Of a stretch of 40,000 nt of DNA, positions 23,891 to 35,094 are shown in pieces. Numbering within the stretch: position 1 is the stretch's first letter; every line of letters starts with the position of its first letter. Source of the DNA: Glandiceps talaboti. Taxonomy: Eukaryota; Hemichordata; Enteropneusta; Spengelidae. The DNA lies in NCBI RefSeq assembly GCF_964340395.1, contig NW_027554288.1, positions 1-40,000 on the forward strand, written 5' to 3'. The notes beneath the pieces are model-generated. The model saw only the letters and a program-made list of their open reading frames with translations, did not search any database and had not been told where the DNA came from. Made by a program: the position numbers and the translations under genes.

Positions 23891-24690
23891 TGTTCGATGC
23901 CGGCCAATTAATATGACAATGTTTATTCTTATGATATGGGACTTTATATTTATTCATATTTCTGTTTGGATATTAGGGGTAAATATTGTGATGTACTTTA
24001 GCTGACCTCATTTGTTTGATTTTTATTTATTTCTTTTGATTCCACTTTGTGTGGGTGGTTTTACTTTTCTTATTCTCGTAAAACAATCACGTGTACAAGA
24101 ACTTTGCATTTCCCAATAATACAATTCATTTTTAGAATAAACTTAGGATTATTTGGTTTCCATGGACTTAGTGAGAATTTCAACCGCTTTGAAGTTTCGT
24201 CATTCAATTTATGGTAGTATTTTCAGTAAAATGAAACATTTGAATTTTATATTTCAAAGCCTTCTTGACATAGTTAATCATTTGTCTCGTACAGATTAAT
24301 GCTCTATGTAAAATCATGTTATACCAGGCAAACCGTTAAATTTAAATTTTAGTCAGTACTCAAAATGTCTGATTGCGGGACAAATCAGAGCTCAATTACA
24401 ATGTCGATATTTTTCTGATTCAATTCTTACAATAGTATTATTATTAACAGAGCAGACAGATAAATTAAAGAAACTAAACACCCCTTTTAACACTAATATG
24501 GTTTTAAAGTATCATTTCAGTCTATCACATGTTTGTGTAAATTTATAACGATGATAATGACAGGAGTAAATAAAAGAATGATGTGAAAGATATTGGCAGT
24601 TTAGTTTGGTGACAAGAATTGTGAAGAGAATGGGAATCACATCATATCTTCATGTCATAGTGAACCTTCAATATAAGTAAACTAAAGCTT
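23891..24690. other. No recognisable gene
   Basis: AT-rich DNA upstream of the LINE 5' end. No domain, repeat or RNA gene could be assigned. Confidence 0.5.
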
Positions 24691-24801
24691 ACCAGATTTA
24701 AACTGAATGCCTTCCGTAAGGAATTTCATGATTTATGCAAGAAATTTAGCTCTATATGTGATTCGTCAAATCCCAATGAAAGTTAATAGTTGTCAAAAAT
24801 G
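24691..24801 (+). repeat. Gene-like repeat, copy 1
   Basis: Thirty bases at its start are identical to the copy at 27924, and the rest is clearly related. In the plus frame it reads LTRFKLNAFRKEFHDLCKKF, then SSICDSSNPNES and a stop, which looks like the C-terminal end of a protein. The other copy has lost this frame by small indels. I do not recognise the protein. It could be the last exon of a duplicated gene or the end of a mobile-element ORF. Confidence 0.55.
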
Positions 24802-25055
24802 TTGTAAAAAATTACTTAAGTCTAATTACTCAAATTGGTCATTAATATTCAAGGGGTGAACAAATGTGATGGTCATGAAAAATGATAATTGTTATTTATT
24901 TCATGTTGTCCTTCCAAGTTTCAATTAAGCTGATGTGATAGACTCTATCACAAAATGAGACACCCAAATGCTTCTATTAAAACTCTAAAATGCTAACACA
25001 TCGTCTGGCTAAACTTACATGATTTATAATATATACATGCAGACACCCATTTCAT

Positions 25056-25262
25056 TCCATCCATCCATCCATACATACATACATACATAATATTGCATAC
25101 ATGCAAGCATCATATGCCCTTGAATGAATGAATGAATGAATGAATGAATTAATGAATGAATGAATGAATGAATGAATGAATGAATGAATGAATGAATGAA
25201 TGAATGAATACATAAGTAAGTAAATCATAACTAACTAAATAAATAAATAACTAAATAAATAA

Positions 25263-25293
<31 letters not shown>

Positions 25294-25297
25294 ATAC
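25056..25297 (+). repeat. Compound tetranucleotide microsatellite cluster
   Basis: (CATC)n and (CATA)n lead into about 22 units of GAAT (25121-25209, one variant unit), then AAAT/AATA repeats with several interruptions. Four related tetranucleotide families lie within 240 bases. Confidence 0.95.
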
Positions 25298-25863
25298 AAT
25301 GGAACTTTATGAGCACCCATCCTTCCTTTGAAATGAAAACAATATAAACAAACTAAAAAATACTTAAGTCTGCGATATTTATTTGACAAAGGTAACTACA
25401 ATGTATCTTGCATCTCTAAAAAATGAAATATGTACAACTCTTGAATCCAAACATCCTATCGCCTGACATTAATACAAATAAAAGAAAGGTTATAATTCAT
25501 TCCTTACTATGTTGATACTTGCCATTGGTGAACCTTATATAACATCATTTTATGAGCCCTACTCTGAATGTAATATAAAGGTAAAGTTGTAAAGGTTAAT
25601 GTCACTCCAGGAAATATATATATTGTTATCAACTAGTTACTGGCAAGTTACTTTATGATTTCATGTCATATAAATATATCTATTCAACTAATACTCATGT
25701 GTGTCTGCTAAGTCTAATAATGCTACATGCAGATCAATTCATGAATATTCATTGTTAAAGTAATACATATGTATGTAATCCAAGTCCCATAATGCAACAC
25801 CGTGGACCACTATAGTTTGTTTTGTAGTTACTTGTTAATCTACAAAATCTATGTGATGTGAAA

Positions 25864-25960
25864 TTATGAGTTGACTCTCCAGACCCCAAAGTTTATGAAA
25901 GCCACCTTATATCCTGGAGTGGTGTCTCTTTCATTCAGCTTAGTTTTCACTAATACAAAC
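25864..25960 (-). pseudogene. Possible terminal coding exon or its remnant, copy 1
   Basis: On the minus strand an acceptor-like AAGCAATAG precedes 31 codons and a stop: FVLVKTKLNERDTTPGYK, then VAFINFGVWRVNS. The copy at 27586-27720 keeps a similar peptide (RVILV, PTLGNKCIFMNVWFWRV) although the DNA has diverged considerably, which suggests the sequence was once protein-coding. No family is recognised. It may be a real last exon, since this copy is open to its stop, or part of a dispersed repeat. Confidence 0.4.
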
Positions 25961-26565
25961 CTATTGCTTGTGTATTGTCATGTTGTCACTTTATGCTTAA
26001 CCTGAGTACAAATGTATGCCAAAGACAATCTCAACTGAAATCTATAAATGACCTAGAGTTCATATAGAATAACTTTCAGTGTGTCTCAATACTGTATTGT
26101 AAATTTGCATCGAGTAAGACAATGGGTCTATAAACAGTACTATAACAATATTTAAAAAATCATAAAACTACAGAAATTAGATAACTTTAAAAATTTAAAT
26201 AACATTTTAAAAAGAACAATAAAGAAAGTGGTGTCGAAGCACAACTTTGTTATTTTTACCAACAGCCTCAGGCTTTGTTGACTAAGTTGTTTTCATACAT
26301 CCTCACACACTTTACTGAGCCTCTAGCAAGACTGAACCTGTAGTTCATTCCTACTAACAAATCTATAAAGGTGAATTATATCATAACTAGATATGCACAT
26401 ATCAAGTACTGTATTAAAACTGTCACTTAACAAGTCTTTTATATCCAGCTCAACAAACATACACTAGAAACAGTGTTGTGTATTATTTCATGATTTCTCA
26501 ACCTGAAATTGATATCACATCATTCTGTAATAAATTATCAATTACGGAAGAACAAGTCATCCATA
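25961..26565. other. No recognisable gene
   Basis: If the fragment at 25864-25960 is an exon, this would be its upstream intron. No further exon could be identified. Confidence 0.4.
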
Positions 26566-26618
26566 ATGTATGTATGTATGTATGTATGTATGTATGTATG
26601 TATGTATGTATGTATGTA

Positions 26619-26661
<43 letters not shown>

Positions 26662-26685
26662 ATGTATGTATGTATGTATGTATGT
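26566..26685 (+). repeat. Compound microsatellite (TATG)14(TCTG)10(TATG)6
   Basis: Uninterrupted tetranucleotide units in three blocks. Open frames on both strands (Cys-Met-Tyr-Val or His-Thr-Tyr-Ile repeats) are artefacts. Confidence 0.97.
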
Positions 26686-27585
26686 GTTGTGTACCTGTAT
26701 GTACATTTTTATGCCAACAATTGCACAATTCGTAGGACTGCACTGTGCTTGTCAACTGTGCTAGCTTGTACTATATGGTGGTGCCATCGAATCTATATGT
26801 GTATGTGTATCATTTCATGCATGCAGGACTGTGTAATATGATGCTTGTAATGAGTAGTGACTCATATGTAAATTTAATTCTGAAAAGTTGCCACAGGGTT
26901 TCTCACCAATTCTTTGCACTACACAGTCAATGGTATTAGTCAGTTCTCATACAGATTAATGGTGGTTACAAACTATTTTAATGTATTTAAAAGTAAAATA
27001 TTCTGGGAAGATTTTGAACTTAAGTTTTAAGAATTGCTTTTTATCCAACATTGAACTATGGATCTCTGCCCATAATGAAGACTAAGTTCAATGTCATGAT
27101 CAGAGACATGCAACTAGGAAATTGGTTTTTGGTAAAGTCCTTACTAATTTTTCACATACCAGAAATGTAGTTGTAAGCAAATAATATGATTAGCAGAAGG
27201 AATTTCATCATTATTTAGATACTACATATACCAAGGCAAGTGCTACTCAAGTTGGTGTAAATACCAATAAATTTGAAATGTCAATAAACTTTGAAAAAAA
27301 CAATTATTGATATGATTCCTGCATAAAAAATGTTGTGAATTAACAAACTGTAAGGGCTGCATCATGAATATACTGTGACTGTGATAAAGTATAAAAGGAG
27401 ATGACGCACCATATATAGTGGTTTATATACATGTTTATGCATACTATACTTTGTCTTTCTGTTAATACTACATGTTTCCATACAAATGACTTAATTAATT
27501 GGAAGTATACTGCAACGCATACAATTGATAGTAGTAATTAAAAGACAATCAAAATGGTGTCACATGGCCATAAAGCGAAATGAAT
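26686..27585. other. No recognisable gene
   Basis: AT-rich sequence between a microsatellite and the second gene-like repeat copy. Nothing else stands out. Confidence 0.5.
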
Positions 27586-27720
27586 GTGATGTGAAATCAT
27601 GAATGACTCTCCAGAACCAAACATTCATGAAAATACATTTATTTCCTAGAGTAGGGGTTCCTCTTAAAGGGTGTATGTTGGTTACCAGAATGACTCGCAA
27701 CAGTGACAAATGTTCAGAGA
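27586..27720 (-). pseudogene. Gene-like fragment, copy 2 of the 25864 sequence
   Basis: DNA similarity to 25852-25935 is patchy (GTGAAAT-ATGA, GACTCTCCAGA), but the minus-strand peptide keeps R-x-x-LV, a T-x-x-G-x-K core, F-x-N and WRV. It continues without the stop of copy 1, into VIHDFTSHSF. It lies in an 86-codon open frame (27560-27820). It is probably a decayed duplicate; no function is recognised. Confidence 0.4.
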
Positions 27721-27923
27721 CTTGAGAAAGTCTATAAAGGTAGTCTCTAAGGACTTCATTGATAGACAAGCTCCAGTCTGTGTACAGTTTTCTCTCTTTA
27801 TTTGAAATAACATATTTCAACGTAATTGTTTTCTTTTGTGTGAAATAGCGACCTGAGTGGTGAGTAATTGTGAACAGTCACACAAACAGTTAGATCTGAA
27901 CTAGTATGTAGGGAAAATATTTT

Positions 27924-28035
27924 ACCAGATTTAAACTGAATGCCTTCCGTAAGGGTAATCTTGCAATTTATGCAAGAAATTTAGCTCTACATCTTTGATT
28001 TTTCAAGTCCCAGTGAACGTTAGTTGTCAAAAATG
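27924..28035 (+). repeat. Gene-like repeat, copy 2
   Basis: It starts with the same 30 bases as 24691 (ACCAGATTTAAACTGAATGC and onward) and ends with the same TAGTTGTCAAAAATG. Indels break the reading frame after FRKG. Confidence 0.6.
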
Positions 28036-28269
28036 ATGTTCAAATGCCCGCTTCCTATTGTTAACACAGGAAAGCTTGCTATCCTTGACTTCAGTCTGCT
28101 TTCGCGATCCCCTACATACCCGGGATATGTACATCCGTTTCCATGGCAATTAATAAACGAAATTCAAACCCTCATAACATTGCTACTATGCATCAGAAAG
28201 TTTACATAATTCGTGGTAAGCACCTAAACAGTTTAACAACTTTAATACAGTGATGTGTATTATTGCCCT

Positions 28270-28800
28270 ACTTCGTCCCTGGGTAAAGTGTATACATTCC
28301 TGTTTCTACCGAGCTTGACAGACACACCAGCTGCTCCAAATCCAAGTTTCTACTTTCAACTTTCATCAACTTTGTCACATATAGTTTTTGTGGCACTAGC
28401 ACCATCATCGGCATGTGCATGTTGAACTTCCTTCTGTCCCACTAAATTCACAATGAGTTTACAAGTAGGGTTGTCTAATCGTCGCATGTAGACTATTTTA
28501 CACTCCTGCATAGCTCTATCAGTGTCGCCGTCAATCAAATTCGAAAAATATTTAGTTTCGTTTCTGATATCGTTAGCTAAGTCATTCCTGATTTGTCCAG
28601 CAATTGTTCTGATCATCTCTGAGCACTTGTGAATGTTATCATAGGTTGGATTTAATACTGACGATATTTTTTCTAAACAGCAGCAATAACTCGGAAATAG
28701 TGAAAATGGCAGTTCTTGTTTGGCTATCAGATAGGCAATATTTATCTTTATTTTTATTTCTGCTATTTTGTTATCACCATTCAAGTACTAGTTATACTGA
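28270..28800 (-). mobile_element. hAT transposase fragment, ZNF862/KIAA1586-like
   Basis: A 142-codon frame without stops (28356-28784, minus) reads NIAYLIAKQELPFSLFPSY, then CSEMIRTIAGQIRNDLAND, YFSNLIDGDTDRAMQECKI, VYMRR, VNLVGQKEVQHAHADDGA and CDKVDES. Order and wording match the N-terminal part of the RNase H-like domain of hAT-derived proteins of the ZNF862/KIAA1586 type; IDGDTD would hold the first catalytic Asp. Below 28356 a shifted frame continues with LGFGAAGVSVKLGR, matching the GxDGASVMLG block, here with Ala instead of the Asp. BED zinc finger, second half of the catalytic domain and dimerisation domain are absent. It is a remnant, but an unusually open one. Confidence 0.75.
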
Positions 28801-31800
28801 AGGCTTTCACCAAGGAACTGGCCGCCGCTGGTTTCGTGCAATATATGTCTTTGAATTTGCTCGAAAGAGTGTCACTGAAATGGAGTGTGCAATAAAGTGT
28901 GATTGTTTTTCAACCAATTTTCCCTGTTCCAACACAAAATCAGACTTCTCTTTCGAGAATTTATTTAAATAGTAAAGTGCACATAGAAAGATCATTGACA
29001 TAAACCACAGCCTTCAAATGTTGGTTATCCTAGTGGTTTTGAATGAGACTAGTAACTTTTCCACGAGTCTTTCGATTCACCCGTTCGCGTACACATTCAC
29101 TCAGTGCATGTAAGAATGACTGTTCACGTTATGTCTGCCTATTGGACTCACTGTATATGGGAATGGCCCTATAAACAGACATATTTAGTCGCATTGACAT
29201 CCATTCACAGTTACAAGTCAGGTATAAGTCGGAGTTTAAATATAAATAGTTGCCGATCAGCGTTAAATACACGCTTACTGTGAACATGCTATAGCTACAG
29301 AATGCATGGGTTGTTATGATGGAGTATTCATGAATAGTATTACTAAGCTAAAATGACCCTTTCATAGCCCTAAGAACCCAAAGCTTTATTCTGCAGTGTC
29401 ACGGGCGAAATAACAAATCAGGTTTGCGAGAATGAGAAAGATCTAAGAATCAAAAAACGAGCCTTGAAACAGGGGTATGAGGCAACAATTCTGATGAAAC
29501 CCAAAAATCCAGGTGTGAAGTTATGAATAAATGTGGAAAGTCAGAAAATGAAACCTGAAAATATAAAATTGTGTCATATAAAGTTTGCATAAACATGGTG
29601 TAAAGTATTCAAACATTGATGTTAGTGAATCGAACAATTATTTGACTAAACTCATTCTGTTTGTGATACTTGTATCATTATGATGGAATATAAGGCCTAC
29701 TAAAGACATGGAGTTCTCCTGCATGTTAACGTTACTGAAATGAGAAGGCTAGGCAGTCGTGCTGGGCATGCATATCGGTCATACAGTCTTTGCATCTTAA
29801 TGATATGTATAATACAACGTAGTATGACGTGGCATCGAATATACCAATTAAAATGCTTCAAATCCATAATGTGACCTCAATTTTTTTGTAGTGATGCTCG
29901 TTACCGCCTGTTTCTCTCTTTGAATCTGCAGCTGCCCTTCAAAAAGAACTGAGGAACGTTTGCAGTCTGCAGAGAGCACCCCACGGCACGTCAGATTACC
30001 TAAAATGCAGTATGATTTGTATGCGAGGAGATCGAAGGCGCCAACACCTACGGAAGACACACACATTGTTGTTGGTTCTACACATGCATTACGTTGTATA
30101 CATCACTTTTGAAGAAAATATCTGTACGTGGGTCTAAGTTTATCTGCTCTGCTAGCGTCCGGGCATACATCATTTACTTATCGTGGTTTACGATAGTTTA
30201 TTACATCACGTAATTCACCGATTTGTGGGGATAAATGCTTTGTATAGAACATACCTCCTGAAGATTTACCAACCTGTTGTCCCATAGTTGTCATACATGG
30301 TGATATGACATTTTTGAAGATTCTATATGACTGCAAGGACTACGTTCAAATTTCTATCTCTGTCAAGGAATTTACTAGGTGCCTAAGCACCCAGTATATC
30401 ATTCTATTCGTATCCACATGTACTACAATTCTTCGTTCATGGATTTTGAAAAACGTAGAGACAGATAACTTTAAAAGGTAAGAAAAATCACAAAATTTAT
30501 GAATTTTCCAGAGAATTAGTCTAAACATGACAATAAATGCACAAATACAAATGTGCAAATGTAGTTTTTCATTCCAGCTGATTGTCACATTTAGTGGCTT
30601 TTCCGACGACATCATCAGTTCATGAATTAAGAGAATCGAAAAAACACCTAAATTTGACCAAAAATGGCATTTTATTAATATTACTCTAGTATACGATAGA
30701 AATGAAAAAGGGAAAAAAATCAAAAAGTACTTAAAATAGCATAATTTCGATTTCCAGAAATGGCTAGTTGTGAACGAGGATGGTGAACTTACGACCCCTG
30801 CTAGGCTTCAAAGCGTTAGATATGAGGATTTAATATGGCGTCCTCTGAAGGTATATGCGAGCATACAAATCGCACTGCATGATGGTCTAGCTCACTTCAG
30901 TACAAGCCTTTGGCTGAACTATTTCACCCATTTTTTTCTTTCTTCTTTTGCAAAAGGTAGTTCAATCTTCATCATCGGTAAACTTTACATTCTTATATTT
31001 GTGCTCTTTCCGTGGGGGGGGGGGGGAAGTACATAAGTCTGAAAGGATCTGCAAGTGTATTACCACACAAGTGTAAACGGTGGTCAAAGAAGCCCTTTTT
31101 TCGAAATGCTATCGAAGGTCACATATATTTACTCTGTGTTTCTGTATACCTCCACGTATCTGCCACATACCGTCAAGAGGTATTCTCAGTAGATGAGCAA
31201 GTATGTGAAAGCATTGCTGTTTTTTTTTTACTTTAGTTTTCGATCCGACTAACATACTAACTAAAACAAACAACCCTGAGCTAAACACAAAAATAGAATC
31301 CTAGATTTATAGATACATTGTATTTAGCCAACCAGAAATCTAGGATACAAAAGCCAGGATATTAAATTTCATTCAAATAAACACACATGCAAATCGGAAA
31401 TCTTAACGGACCAATTAAGTCCCGTTCTTTTCCGAATGAGTACAGTGAACGTCACAAATGGGATGTTGTAAATTCTTTGTCACAGTAGTCACAATATCCA
31501 GTAAACATGTTCTAGGACAGAGTTCGTCATGGGAAATCTGATCAGAAGTCTCCTCCAAATTCCATGCTGGAAGTAAATGGTTACAAAATCATCTAGATGC
31601 ACCACAATCAGCCACTTCTGAATATTAACTGTGAAGCTAACACAAGAGGTATTAAGCATCGGGATGAAGAAATGGAGGACTCGGCACTGGTGTATGGAAT
31701 TAACAGTATCCAGTCACCACCCTTCAGTAAGTTAATACCTAACCAAAACAACTGAGTTCACAACAACACCCAATCATCGGGTATAACCTCAAGTGAACTT

Positions 31801-33605
31801 AATGTATCAGGATATTTCCATGGAAATGATATATAACATATACAATTATGTATGAAGAAATGGCCATAAAATAACATAAATTATATACAAAAAACTGAAC
31901 ATTGAAAATAATGAACTTGTTCGCTCCAATACTTAAACAAGCAATCGTGTCACCAAACTCAATTAATATGAAATACAAATGAACAGAAAACAAACAGGAA
32001 TAATTCAAGAACAGAGATTACTTCTTCATAAACAAACAGATTGTTCCAATAATGGAGTCCAATATTAAACAGCGATACTTCTAAATGATCCTACCATTCA
32101 AAACTATATCCAATGGTCTATAGCATAATATTCAGTCCTGAGAATAAAACGTCTCAATTACAAGAGACGACAACAAAACGCACCGGGACTTATGAAATAC
32201 CAATGGAAAACAAATCAGGCAACAAGCGAACATATGAACAATGTTAATAACATTAACTGCGACTGATGAAGATACCCAACGAACCGGTTTTGAAGCGTCC
32301 AGCAAAAAGAATCAACTGCTACCAATCCGGGGGTGTATCACCAATAGTTTGCCTACACAAATTAACCTAAAATGTTAAGGGTATAAACCTGACCATAACA
32401 AACACATAGATGGTGATCTAAAACCCAACTACCATACAAACTGGTTGAATTTTGTCCATGTTCGGAGCCTAATTCACCCTCGTTCATACTGTCTACAAAA
32501 GTTGCGTCTTTTCTAATAATTTAGTAAACATCTTCACCATTTTTGTAATGAAAAGCATCACATAAACTTGCTTGACAGAGAAAGGAAGAAAGAAATAGCG
32601 AAAAGGAGGTTAATAGTAAAGATGTTAACGCAAAATGAATCTCTCATAGACTTACTATTAGCTTTGTTAAAGAATAGCAGTCAGAGAGGCCATGCCCAAG
32701 TATTGTTAAGTTGTGATAAAAACTGTGTTTTCAAGTGACCCAAGTATGGATTAATGGTGGTTCCTTGGATTAGTAGCTATGATTTGCCTATTACAAGTTT
32801 TATGACTTTTTGACAACAATAAAATATTAATTCCACCATAAAACTGGAAGCTTTTTTTTCAAAATAAATAAAATGTTTACCCCTAGACCATTGGTGCTAT
32901 TTTTTATATTTTAAAGACGAAAACATCATTTATATTACCATAACGCGTCATGTTCTTGTAAATTGGACACTTCAAAGTAATCGTTAGTATCTATTTTGTG
33001 TGATACAGTTGGTTTGGCGGTCTCAAAGGGAAACCCCCCCCCCCCTTACATTTTACACCTTGTCCCCTCAAACCCACCCCCATCTGCCGATCTCGATTTG
33101 TTGTTTTTTCTCTATGTATCCTGTTTTCCAATCCATGTTTCGATAGAAAAAAATACTACTCATGCTGACTAGCACTCGACCCTAAAGCAATGTACTAGGG
33201 TCTGTGGGAACACCCATGTTGAAACATGGATGTCATATTAATTTGATGATGGTTGGAAATAAAATTATGTATCGGTCAAACGATGAAGTTGTGCCTGCTT
33301 CAGGGAGCCTCGGAATATTTTTGTGTGCAAAAAAACGCTAAGATTTTCTGATTTACATACCACCGATGCCATTTTGACTAGTTCAGTTATGAACAAATGA
33401 GCATCGAATCCTGGCAGGCTATCAATCTTAGAAATTTGGAAACTTGTAAATTTGCGACTTAATTGTTATATTTTACTTGAGGATATATTAGGGTGTGGTG
33501 AGTTTTTACATTTTCAAGCATATTAGTGATCTTTACCAAAAAAAACTGCATTGTTTGTCAATTTTCACTTAAAAATATTTAACGTTAACAAACAGTCAAA
33601 TATAG
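28801..33605. other. Gene-poor stretch of 4.8 kb
   Basis: I see no supported exon. Small open frames at 29848-30066 (minus), 30346-30723 (minus) and 30770-31036 (plus) lack recognisable domains. A G run lies at 31014-31026 and a C run near 33037. Near 32266 the word CTGATGAAGATACCC, followed by GGTTTTGAAGCGTCC, recalls the CTGATGA...GAA signature of some retroelements, but its stem pairing is weak. Confidence 0.45.
31298..31346. repeat. 49-bp hairpin with 11-bp perfect arms
   Basis: ATCCTAGATTT and AAATCTAGGAT enclose 27 bases. No flanking direct repeat was found. Confidence 0.5.
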
Positions 33606-34167
33606 TCATTGTGTCAACTGTAAATGAAACTTGAGTTCATAAACTAAAAAAGTTTCCCTGGGTTTGCTTAGTTTTTCTCTCAATGTCTTGTAATAATCAT
33701 CGAAAGTTGTATTTTTGTATTTTTTGCATAAATTAACGTCTTTCACACTTGTCGACGCGATATTTCTCCGTTCCCTCAAAATGTTCACTATCCGGAAGAA
33801 TTTTTTTCGGTATAGTGTCTCCGAGTAGTGTCTACGAATTTGAGACACCTGGAACGGTCCGACGCCAAGCTAAATAGTTTTGAGCTTCATAACATGTACT
33901 AAATAAAGAGCTGAGAAAATGGGAATTTGCATAATTAGACCCTTTCCGCTCTACAAAACCTCTCAAATTCGACAGACACTTCAACATCTTTTTCCTGTGA
34001 CTTGCAATCCCTTTGTTTAATACATGTGCCATTTGGTTGTGTATAGCTCCTTTGCTACAGACACGGAGAAAATGTGGTATTTTGGGAGGGTCATGGAATG
34101 TGATGAAAGGAGATACACAGTCAACAGATAATTCCCGTGTTTGTTTCTTCGCATTAAAGGTGTCACC
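33606..34167 (-). pseudogene. Unidentified coding region with one frameshift
   Basis: From 34167 the minus strand is open for about 107 codons: VDCVSPFITFHDPPKIPHF, LRVCSKGAIHNQMAHVLNKG, KKMLKCLSNLRGFVERKG and SLFSTCYEAQNYLAWRRTVP. At about 33846 the reading moves to another frame and continues for 80 codons: SQIRRHYSETLYRKKFF, NILRERRNIAST, CKKYKNTTFDDYYKTLREK and FLVYELKF, then a stop. The balanced, charged, Cys-containing composition looks like real protein. I do not recognise the family. CCAG followed by GTGTCT at the break could alternatively be a splice donor. A decayed transposon ORF is as likely as a host exon. Confidence 0.4.
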
Positions 34168-34545
34168 TCATTAATTAGTCGTCAATGTGGTAGAGACTTT
34201 AGATAATATTTTAATTAGTATGCATACCGTTCTCCGTATGGGTTCAGACTAAAATAATTCCTTATGGGGGTCTGACTCGAATATGGGCTACGTTCTGATT
34301 TGAAGCCATATTCCTGCTCATGTATTATGCATTGCTATGCAGTTGTTGGTGTTTCGTTGAAGACACACAATAAAAAAAGTTAACCCTTTTTCCTGAAATT
34401 AAATTTTTACATCATGAAAACGTCCGACATTGGGAATTTTACACAAATTGTAAGGAGTGTTACAAAACTACGTATAAATAATGGTACTTGACGAACTCAC
34501 TTCAAGTTTTTCTTCCAATCAAGGACAGCCTGTGAGTGACATTTT
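34168..34545. other. No recognisable gene
   Basis: Possible intron or flank of the unidentified coding region. No element was identified. Confidence 0.4.
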
Positions 34546-35094
34546 ATGATACTCGAAGTCGTAGTAGATATTACCTCATTTATTTAATCTATCTGTACCT
34601 TCAAAATCTCGGTTTTGTAACTTTAATAGCCTTGAGGATCATTCGATGCAAAAGTCTTGACGGGCTTGCCATTTGCGTTTAGACAGTGTCATCATACAAA
34701 GAAATAAACGACGCTATGTATACTACTACAGTACATGTGACTCGGTGTCTCGGAAGTTCACGAAGGGATCGAGCCATGATAAGCCGATCGTTAGAGTGTG
34801 GTTGCCACAATTTATAGGACCGTAACCCTAATAATATAATATAGTATGTGAAGAGGACGTTGTCAAAATCCACCAACGTGAACGTTAAAAGCTACTCTTA
34901 GGCCATGTTGTGTGAAACTTACAGAAATGTAAAACCCGGAAATCGCCGGTGCAATGTCACGCATCTGACGTGAACTCTCAAGTCTCGAAGCTAGCGTGGT
35001 TCATTTACGATGCACCAACTGTGTTGATTAAAGGCCCGCCTCCCCTATATAAACGGCGAACGTTAATAATATCTACTACGACTTCGAGTATCAT
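34546..35094. mobile_element. 549-bp element with 28-bp perfect inverted ends
   Basis: ATGATACTCGAAGTCGTAGT plus eight further bases at 34546-34573 is repeated in exact reverse complement at 35067-35094. Matching stops abruptly on both sides. No target duplication is visible (CATTTT left, GTAGTA right). The interior has no open frame with a domain. The right half is richer in CpG and carries a TATATAAA box near the right end. It is probably a non-autonomous DNA transposon. Chance is excluded by the arm length, but a pair of separate regulatory or repeat copies is not. Confidence 0.6.
35046..35053 (+). promoter_or_regulatory. TATA-box-like TATATAAA after a GC-rich segment
   Basis: CCGCCTCCCC directly precedes TATATAAACGGC, a good core-promoter look within an otherwise AT-rich region. 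A start would be expected near 35075, inside the right inverted end. No downstream coding exon could be identified, so the function is a guess. Confidence 0.25.

Noticed and set aside
26478-26841. Overlapping open frames with repeated Tyr-Val-Cys-Met
   Set aside because: Translations of the TATG/TCTG microsatellite.
28706-28972. Plus-strand frame starting MAVLVW with a signal-peptide-like stretch and MECAIKCDC, resembling a secreted PAN-type protein
   Set aside because: Its first third is antisense to the well-supported hAT transposase fragment, and the match to a PAN pattern rests on a few cysteines only.
32266-32302. Possible hammerhead ribozyme core (CTGATGA...GAA)
   Set aside because: The pairing that would form stem II has a mismatch and a wobble, and the flanking stems I and III could not be found, so only a short signature word remains.
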